Source of the DNA: Granulicella sp.
GTDB taxonomy: Bacteria > Acidobacteriota > Terriglobia > Terriglobales > Acidobacteriaceae
DNA length: 11,098 nucleotides
Assembly (NCBI GenBank): GCA_003133205.1
Contig: PKWK01000096.1
Coordinates: 26,496-37,593 of the forward strand
Reading direction: 5' to 3'
How positions within the stretch are numbered: position 1 is the first letter of the stretch; each line of letters opens with the position of its first letter. The position numbers and the translations under genes are program-made. The notes under the pieces are model-generated. The model saw nothing but the letters and a program-made list of their open reading frames with translations. It searched no databases and was not told the DNA's origin. Below, in pieces: positions 7,050 through 11,098 of this stretch.

Positions 7050-8123
7050 CTAGTGCACCCTCAACGGCGTGCCGCGTGTCACCGCCCATACCAGCGCGCG
7101 CGCAATCGCATTCACCACGATCGTCACCAGAAACAGCGCCAGGCCAATCTCAATCAGCGAACTCAGGTACAAGTCGCCGGTTGCCTCGGAAAACTCATTC
7201 GCAATCACACTGGCAAGCGTGTACCCGGGCGCAAACAAGCTCTTCGAAATAACGGGATGGTTGCCGATCACCATGGTCACCGCTATCGTCTCGCCCAGCG
7301 CACGGCCCAGGCCAAGAATTACCGCGCCCACAATCCCGATGCGGGCGTTCCGCAGCACCCCCGTCCGGATCATCTCCCAACGCGTTGCCCCCAGCGCCAG
7401 AACCGCCTCGCGCTGCGACGTCGGCACCGCCAGCATGATGTCCCGCGTAATCGAAGAGATAATCGGCAGGATCATGATCGCCAGAATAATGCTGGCCGTC
7501 AGCAGCCCCACGCCGAAGTTGTACCCTTCGAAGAAGCCGGTCCAGCCGAGATACTTGTAAAGCAAAGGTCCAAGCGAGTCGCGCATCAGCGGTACAAGCA
7601 CAAACACCGCCCAAAGTCCATACACCACGCTCGGAATCGCCGCCAGCAGTTCCGTAAGAAACGAGATCGGAGCGCGCAGCTTATGCGGACAGAGTTCGGT
7701 CAGAAACACCGCGACCCCAAGGGCAAGCGGCACCGCCATCGCCAACGCCAGCAGCGAGGTTGCCAGCGTGCCAAAGATAAACGGCAACGCGCCAAAGTCT
7801 CCCACCACCGGGTCCCACGCCGAGCGCATGAAAAACCTAAAACCGAACTGCGCCAAACTCAGCTTCGATTTAAGAATCAAAATCGTCAGGATGAACAGCA
7901 CGATGGCGAAGATGCTCAACGCGCACAATAGCATCACGCCGGCAAAGGTCTTGTCCGCAAAGCCACCGCTCCCGCGCGCCCTAAGAAACAGGCGAATTGG
8001 CGACGGCGCGCCCTCCGGTCCGGACGCCTCCGACTCTCCGACAAAGTTCGTCACCGCCGTCAGCGGCATCGCGGGTGCGGACGAATTCGGTTCTCGCTCG
8101 ATGGTCATGTGCGGTGGAGTCAC
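7050..8123 (-). CDS. pstC: Phosphate ABC transporter permease PstC
   Basis: This 357-residue permease has about six membrane segments: roughly 60-84, 113-141, 156-180, 204-225, 262-285 and 322-347. The EAA loop is REAVLALGATRWEMIRTGVL (about 238-257), and GLGRALGETIAV (271-282) holds the conserved Arg and Glu of Pst permeases. It pairs with PstA to move phosphate across the inner membrane. It has an N-terminal extension of about 58 polar residues (Ser/Pro/Glu-rich) before TM1, longer than in E. coli PstC (about 319 residues in total). I chose GTG at 8123 because AGGA lies 7 nt upstream; the in-frame ATG at 8108 has no ribosome-binding site. pstA begins 1 nt after its stop (TAG 7052-7050). Confidence 0.96.
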   Translation of the reverse strand: MTPPHMTIEREPNSSAPAMPLTAVTNFVGESEASGPEGAPSPIRLFLRARGSGGFADKTFAGVMLLCALSIFAIVLFILTILILKSKLSLAQFGFRFFMRSAWDPVVGDFGALPFIFGTLATSLLALAMAVPLALGVAVFLTELCPHKLRAPISFLTELLAAIPSVVYGLWAVFVLVPLMRDSLGPLLYKYLGWTGFFEGYNFGVGLLTASIILAIMILPIISSITRDIMLAVPTSQREAVLALGATRWEMIRTGVLRNARIGIVGAVILGLGRALGETIAVTMVIGNHPVISKSLFAPGYTLASVIANEFSEATGDLYLSSLIEIGLALFLVTIVVNAIARALVWAVTRGTPLRVH

Positions 8124-8130
8124 GTCTCTT

Positions 8131-8134
8131 TCCT
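8131..8134 (-). promoter_or_regulatory. Ribosome-binding site deciding the GTG start of pstC
   Basis: AGGA, within CAGGAAAGAGAC, sits 7 nt before GTG 8123. The sequence between this GTG and the next in-frame ATG (8108) has no purine-rich Shine-Dalgarno match, so the GTG is favoured. Confidence 0.55.
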
Positions 8135-8249
8135 GATTCCCGTCTCGGGCCGCGAACTCCGGATTACCAGACTCCGGGTGATTGTAACTGGGCGATCAGA
8201 GCATTCTCACCCGTTGCAAAGCGCGCTGCTGCGAATAGCCTTAACAACT

Positions 8250-8280
8250 CCGCGCGGCCTGTGGAATGCAGGCCGCGCGG
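8250..8280 (-). terminator. Strong GC-rich hairpin between pstS and pstC (partial terminator or mRNA-stabilising stem)
   Basis: Bases 8250-8261 (CCGCGCGGCCTG) are the exact reverse complement of 8269-8280, giving a perfect 12-bp stem, 11 of them G-C pairs, with a 7-base loop. It begins 10 nt after the pstS stop. In the transcribed direction the stem is followed by AGUUGUUAAGG, which is only weakly U-rich, so full Rho-independent termination is unlikely. Hairpins in this position after a binding-protein gene commonly protect the upstream mRNA and reduce read-through, making periplasmic protein exceed permease. That role is inferred here. The remaining 8124-8249 shows only the pstC ribosome-binding site and a short 7-bp direct repeat. 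Confidence 0.6.
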
Positions 8281-8290
8281 CACAAACAGT

Positions 8291-9298
8291 CTACTTGACA
8301 GTCGTAATCGTTTTCTTCACCATAGTCTGCACCTGGACAGGAAGAGGCGCATATCCCATCCCCGTGGCCTCGCTCTCGCCATGCTCCAGCATCCAGGTCA
8401 GGAAGCCTTTGACTGCCGCGCCCTTCGCAGGATCGGCGAACTGCTTGGGAATCAGCAGCCAGGTGAAGCTCGATATAGGATACGAGGTTGCACCCGGAGC
8501 GTTCGTGATCGACACCCGGTAGTCCGCCGGCATCGTCTTGGCGGACGCCGCCGCAGCTGCGGTTACCCCATCAGGAGAGCCCTGGAGGAACTTGCCCGCC
8601 AGGTTCTTCACCGCACCATACGCCATCTTGTTCTGGAGAGCATAGATCAGTTCCACGTAGCCAAACGAGCCCGGAGTCTGCCGCACCATCCCGGCCACGC
8701 CCTCATTGCCCTTCTGCCCAATGCCGGCCGGCCACTTGACAGATGTGGCCTTCCCAACCTTGCTCGACCATTCCGGACTGATCTTCGACAGGTAGTCCGT
8801 GAAGATATACGTAGTACCACTGCCGTCCGAACGATACACAGGAAGAATTGCCTTGTCCGGCAAATTGGCACCCGGGTTGTCCTTCACCAGCCGTGCATCA
8901 TTCCACTTGGTAATCTTTCCCAGGTAGATGTCCGCGATTTCGTCGCCGGTGAAGTTCAGATCCTTACTGACGCCGGGGATGTTGTACACCGGCACCACAG
9001 CGCCCAGCACGGTTGGGACGTGCATCACCTTGACCTTCGCCTCGGCAAGCTGCTGGTCGTTCATCGGTCCATCGCTGGCGCCGAAGTCCACCGTACCCTC
9101 AGAAACCTGCTTGATACCTGCGCCCGAACCAAGCGACTGATAGTTAATCTCGACTCCCGGATGCGCCTTCGCATACTCGGTAAACCATTTGTTGTAGATC
9201 GGATAGGGGAATGTCGCTCCCGCCGCCGTGATCTTCTGCGCGCTCGCCGCGCCCGTCACCATCAACGCCATAACCGCCGCAATCAGTTTCACTTTCAC
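8291..9298 (-). CDS. pstS: Periplasmic phosphate-binding protein PstS
   Basis: This 335-residue binding protein captures phosphate in the periplasm and delivers it to PstCA. Residues 1-20 form a signal peptide (KVK basic start, hydrophobic core, A-S-A before Gln21); no lipobox Cys is present, so the product is soluble. The mature N-terminus ITAAGATFPYPIYNKW is diagnostic. Ligand-site motifs are SGAGIKQV (58-65), FGASDGPM with S75 and D76, and R156-S-D-G-S-G-T162, all matching the classic PstS phosphate pocket. I chose GTG at 9298 because AGGGAG lies exactly 6 nt upstream and the signal peptide begins there. The frame stays open to an ATG at 9361, but that would add 21 polar residues before the signal peptide and translate across a palindrome. 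GTG at 9292 is a further alternative. A candidate PhoB-binding promoter lies upstream (9405-9455), and a strong hairpin follows the stop. Confidence 0.96.
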   Translation of the reverse strand: MKVKLIAAVMALMVTGAASAQKITAAGATFPYPIYNKWFTEYAKAHPGVEINYQSLGSGAGIKQVSEGTVDFGASDGPMNDQQLAEAKVKVMHVPTVLGAVVPVYNIPGVSKDLNFTGDEIADIYLGKITKWNDARLVKDNPGANLPDKAILPVYRSDGSGTTYIFTDYLSKISPEWSSKVGKATSVKWPAGIGQKGNEGVAGMVRQTPGSFGYVELIYALQNKMAYGAVKNLAGKFLQGSPDGVTAAAAASAKTMPADYRVSITNAPGATSYPISSFTWLLIPKQFADPAKGAAVKGFLTWMLEHGESEATGMGYAPLPVQVQTMVKKTITTVK

Positions 9299-9304
9299 TT
9301 GTCT

Positions 9305-9310
9305 CTCCCT
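9305..9310 (-). promoter_or_regulatory. Ribosome-binding site deciding the GTG start of pstS
   Basis: AGGGAG on the minus strand is 6 nt from GTG 9298 and 12 nt from the next GTG (9292). Together with the signal-peptide position it fixes the start. Confidence 0.7.
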
Positions 9311-9333
9311 CGTGCCAAGGTTCGCACCGCCGC

Positions 9334-9352
9334 GCATCGAACGGTTCGATGC
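9334..9352 (-). promoter_or_regulatory. Perfect 19-bp palindrome in the pstS leader
   Basis: GCATCGAAC (9334-9342) and GTTCGATGC (9344-9352) are exact reverse complements around a single central base at 9343. It lies 35 nt before the pstS GTG and just upstream of the ribosome-binding site. It would be a stem-loop in the mRNA (8 bp with a 3-base loop) or a dimeric protein-binding site in the DNA. The role is unknown; RNA stability or a second regulator of pstS are possibilities. Confidence 0.5.
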
Positions 9353-9381
9353 TTCGGACATTCACGCTTCCCTTGATATGC

Positions 9382-9387
9382 CTTAAA
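9382..9387 (-). promoter_or_regulatory. Candidate -10 element of the pstS promoter
   Basis: TTTAAG (4 of 6 matches to TATAAT) starts 17 bp after the end of the last PhoB-box unit, the spacing expected if that unit replaces the -35 element. TATCAA a few bases further on is an alternative. This is a weak call that rests on the Pho box upstream. Confidence 0.3.
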
Positions 9388-9404
9388 CAGTCTCCTGCCT
9401 CTGT

Positions 9405-9455
9405 GTTACGGGAAGGTTACATATCTGTGAATCGCCCAATAAACCCTTATGACAG
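9405..9455 (-). promoter_or_regulatory. Candidate PhoB-binding array (Pho boxes) upstream of pstS
   Basis: On the minus strand five 7-bp units follow each other with 4-bp spacers: CTGTCAT (9455-9449), GTTTATT (9444-9438), GATTCAC (9433-9427), ATGTAAC (9422-9416) and CCGTAAC (9411-9405). The first is a perfect match to the known PhoB half-site CTGTCA(T/C). The others share 3 to 5 positions with CTGTCA(T/C), and the T at position 4 is invariant. The 11-bp period is that of PhoB binding. It lies between phoR and pstS, so the transporter genes can be induced separately from phoBR read-through. The first unit is convincing; the weaker ones are suggestive. Confidence 0.6.
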
Positions 9456-9474
9456 AGTGGATAACGTTTAGCCG

Positions 9475-10875
9475 TCAGTGCGCCTTCGGTAGCGTCACCA
9501 GGAAATTACAACCCTCATTCAGCTCGCTCTCCGCCCGGATCGTCCCCCCATGAGACTCCACCATATGCCGCGCAATCGCCAGCCCCAGCCCGGTCCCGCC
9601 CGACTCCCGCGACCGCGCCTTGTCCACCCGGTAAAACCGCTCGAAGATCCGCCCCAGGTGCTCCGACGCAATCCCAGGCCCGAAGTCCCGCACGCTGAAC
9701 TCCACCGCACCCAACCCATCCTCGCCGGCCCCGGAAACCTCCCGCGCACTCACCACCACCCGGCTCTGCGCCGCGTTGCGCGCCCTGCCGTACTTGACCC
9801 CATTCTCGATCAGGTTTCCCAGAACCTGCATCACCGAGTCCGTATCCGCAAAAACCTCCGCCGTCGTCGTCTCGCCGATCTCCAGTTCTGCCTCTTCATC
9901 CTGCACCAGGCCGCGCATCGCCTCCACCGCGTCGTGAACCAGTACGTCGGCCCGCACCGGAGCAGGATTCATCTCCGACTCCTGCGATTCCACCCGCGCC
10001 ATCGTCAACAGGTCCTCGGTCAGCCGGTTCATCCGCGTCGCATTCTTCAGAATCGTGGTCAGAAACTCCTCCGCCACCGGAGTCAGAACTTCGTGGTCCA
10101 GCAGCGTCTCCACATATCCCGTGATCGAAGTCAGCGGAGTGCGCAACTCATGCGAGACATTCGCCACGAAATCGCGCTGCGTCCGTTCCACCTGCTCGAT
10201 CCGAGTAATATCGTGCAGCACCGCTACCGCCCCGCCGCCCGGCATCGGCGACGCATTCACCTCGAAGATCCTGCCTGGCACCATCGTCGTCGTCCGCCGC
10301 TCGCACACCACCCGTTCCTCGAGCGCGACCTTCACGCACCCCAGCACATCCGGATCGCGAACGGTCTGCACCAGGGCGTGTCCCACCCGCACCTGGCTGT
10401 GAACCGACGACCCCGGAATCAGCCGCTGCATCCTCTGATTGGTCCACTGGATCCGTCCCGCCGCGTCCACCGCGACGACCGCGTCCTGCATGGAGTCAAG
10501 CAGAGCCTCCAGTTGCAGCCGTTCGGCCTGCGCCCCGCTCAGCATTTGCTGCAACCTCTGCGACGCCCCGTGCAGCGCCTGGACCGTATCCTCAAACTCG
10601 CCCATCCTGGGAAGCGATGCCGAGCTAGGATCGAACTCCGGGAGCGCCTGCACCGCCCGTTCCAACTTCCGCAAACTCGCGCGCAGCCGCCAGCGTGCCA
10701 GACCGGAAAAAACAAAGGCCATGGCGATCCCGCTAAGCCACATTGCCAGGCTGCTACCGCCAAAGACCGCCGCCGCCAGGCTCACCGAAGCAACCACCGC
10801 CAGCATCATCGCGAAGACCCAAAGCGCAAACGAGATTCTGGCGCTCACCCGCGCATTGTCGCCTGCTTCCGCCAT
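9475..10875 (-). CDS. phoR: Phosphate-regulon sensor histidine kinase PhoR
   Basis: This 466-residue inner-membrane kinase has PhoR architecture. Two close N-terminal membrane segments (about 15-39 and 43-60) leave almost no periplasmic domain. A basic HAMP-like linker (about 61-118) and a PAS domain (about 120-225, with LDSMQDAVVAVDAAGRI) follow. The HisKA domain has the phospho-accepting His242 in FVANVSHELRTPLTSITGY. The HATPase domain has N-box NLIENGVKYG (354-363), G1 DFGPGI (397-402), F-box IFERFYRVD (410-418) and G2 GGTGLGLAIARH (426-437). All catalytic motifs are intact. It phosphorylates PhoB when phosphate is scarce and is held in check by PstSCAB-PhoU. I chose ATG 10875, which shares one base with the phoB stop (TGATG), with GGAG 4 nt upstream. 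A TTG directly before it would leave only 1 nt of spacing. Identity as PhoR rests on the phoB and pst neighbours as well as on the domains. Confidence 0.94.
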   Translation of the reverse strand: MAEAGDNARVSARISFALWVFAMMLAVVASVSLAAAVFGGSSLAMWLSGIAMAFVFSGLARWRLRASLRKLERAVQALPEFDPSSASLPRMGEFEDTVQALHGASQRLQQMLSGAQAERLQLEALLDSMQDAVVAVDAAGRIQWTNQRMQRLIPGSSVHSQVRVGHALVQTVRDPDVLGCVKVALEERVVCERRTTTMVPGRIFEVNASPMPGGGAVAVLHDITRIEQVERTQRDFVANVSHELRTPLTSITGYVETLLDHEVLTPVAEEFLTTILKNATRMNRLTEDLLTMARVESQESEMNPAPVRADVLVHDAVEAMRGLVQDEEAELEIGETTTAEVFADTDSVMQVLGNLIENGVKYGRARNAAQSRVVVSAREVSGAGEDGLGAVEFSVRDFGPGIASEHLGRIFERFYRVDKARSRESGGTGLGLAIARHMVESHGGTIRAESELNEGCNFLVTLPKAH

Positions 10876-11098
10876 CAATCTCCGGCCGGTGCGGTCTTCG
10901 GTATCTCGAACCGGTACCCCGCGCCGCGCATCGTCTTAAGATACCTCGGCGTCTCCGCGTCTGCCTCGATCTTCTCCCGAATCCTGCGCACGTACACGTC
11001 CACCGACCGCGGCGTCACGAATCGCGCGTCCCCCCACACCGCGTCCAGCAGGTGGTCGCGGCTGAACACCCGCCCTGGATGCCGCGCCAGGTAATCCA
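10875..11098 (-). CDS. phoB: Phosphate-regulon response regulator PhoB, C-terminal DNA-binding domain (5' end outside window)
   Basis: The last 73 codons before the TGA at 10877-10875 encode the second half of an OmpR/PhoB winged-helix domain. Visible are HPGRVFSRDHLLDAVWG, the recognition helix and following strand in RSVDVYVRRIREKIE, and the C-terminal hairpin YLKTMRGAGYRFE. The receiver domain lies beyond the right edge. PhoB activates the Pho regulon by binding tandem CTGTCAT-type repeats such as the array at 9405-9455. The stop overlaps the phoR start by one base, so regulator and sensor are translationally coupled. From the fragment alone it could be any OmpR-family regulator; the phoR and pst neighbours make PhoB by far the best call. 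Confidence 0.9.
   Translation of the reverse strand, partial: DYLARHPGRVFSRDHLLDAVWGDARFVTPRSVDVYVRRIREKIEADAETPRYLKTMRGAGYRFEIPKTAPAGD

Noticed and set aside
8156..8177. Direct repeat ACTCCGG (8156-8162 and 8171-8177) upstream of pstC
   Set aside because: Only 7 bp, two copies, and it lacks PhoB-box spacing or consensus. Likely chance in GC-rich DNA.
9299..9361. Start of pstS at ATG 9361
   Set aside because: It would put 21 polar residues before the signal peptide and run through the 19-bp palindrome. The AGGGAG site fits GTG 9298.
7997..9376. A 459-codon open frame on the plus strand, antisense to pstS and the start of pstC
   Set aside because: It crosses the intergenic hairpin and covers a clear PstS with signal peptide on the other strand. 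The product shows no recognisable domain.
9550..11094. A 514-codon open frame on the plus strand, antisense to phoR and phoB
   Set aside because: Arg/His/Pro-rich composition and no motifs; all HisKA/HATPase and PhoB motifs are on the minus strand.
1..11098. Mobile elements, CRISPR arrays, tRNA or rRNA genes
   Set aside because: I saw no transposase-like protein, no regularly spaced direct repeats other than the short PhoB array, and no cloverleaf or rRNA-like sequence. Composition looks even across the window.

Overview
The window is GC-rich, densely packed Gram-negative-type bacterial chromosome. Two divisions of labour fill it: DNA double-strand-break processing (plus strand, 1-4573) and the phosphate-starvation (Pho) regulon (minus strand, 4570-11098). 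PstS carries a plain signal peptide with no lipobox cysteine, which argues against a Gram-positive host. The high-GC style, the frequent GTG/TTG starts and the general look of the Pst proteins would suit an Acidobacteriota (Terriglobia-like) genome, but that placement is an impression and not a demonstration.

Plus strand: the C-terminal 290 codons of an AddB/RexB-like PD-(D/E)XK nuclease subunit (5' end outside the window) run into a complete AddA/RexA-like UvrD-family helicase-nuclease of about 1235 residues. The two genes overlap by 8 nt and should form one heterodimeric, RecBCD-type end-resection enzyme. The addA-like gene converges on phoU and overlaps it by 4 nt.

Minus strand, in transcription order: phoB (C-terminal DNA-binding domain only, cut by the window edge), phoR, pstS, pstC, pstA, pstB, phoU. 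Thus the sensor/regulator pair, the whole high-affinity phosphate ABC transporter and the negative regulator lie in one co-directional unit. phoB/phoR overlap by 1 nt (TGATG), pstC/pstA are 1 nt apart, and pstA/pstB abut with no gap. Three intergenic gaps (112, 167 and 176 nt) break this packing, and each holds structured sequence.

The phoR-pstS gap (9299-9474) has a candidate PhoB-binding array of five 7-bp units at exact 11-bp spacing, starting with a perfect CTGTCAT, then a candidate -10 and a perfect 19-bp palindrome in the pstS leader. The pstS-pstC gap (8124-8290) has a perfect 12-bp GC-rich hairpin that probably sets the excess of PstS over membrane subunits. The pstB-phoU gap (5239-5350) has the most interesting element. 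In the sense RNA a 14-bp stem (one G-U pair) joins the end of pstB, from the last base of its stop codon, to the phoU ribosome-binding site. It encloses a second perfect 12-bp hairpin. This looks like a translational switch that would make PhoU synthesis depend on ribosomes finishing pstB.

The protein-coding content is conventional. I see no transposon, CRISPR array, rRNA or tRNA, and no gene-free stretch longer than 300 bases. The best candidates for something undescribed are the intergenic RNA/DNA structures of the Pho unit.
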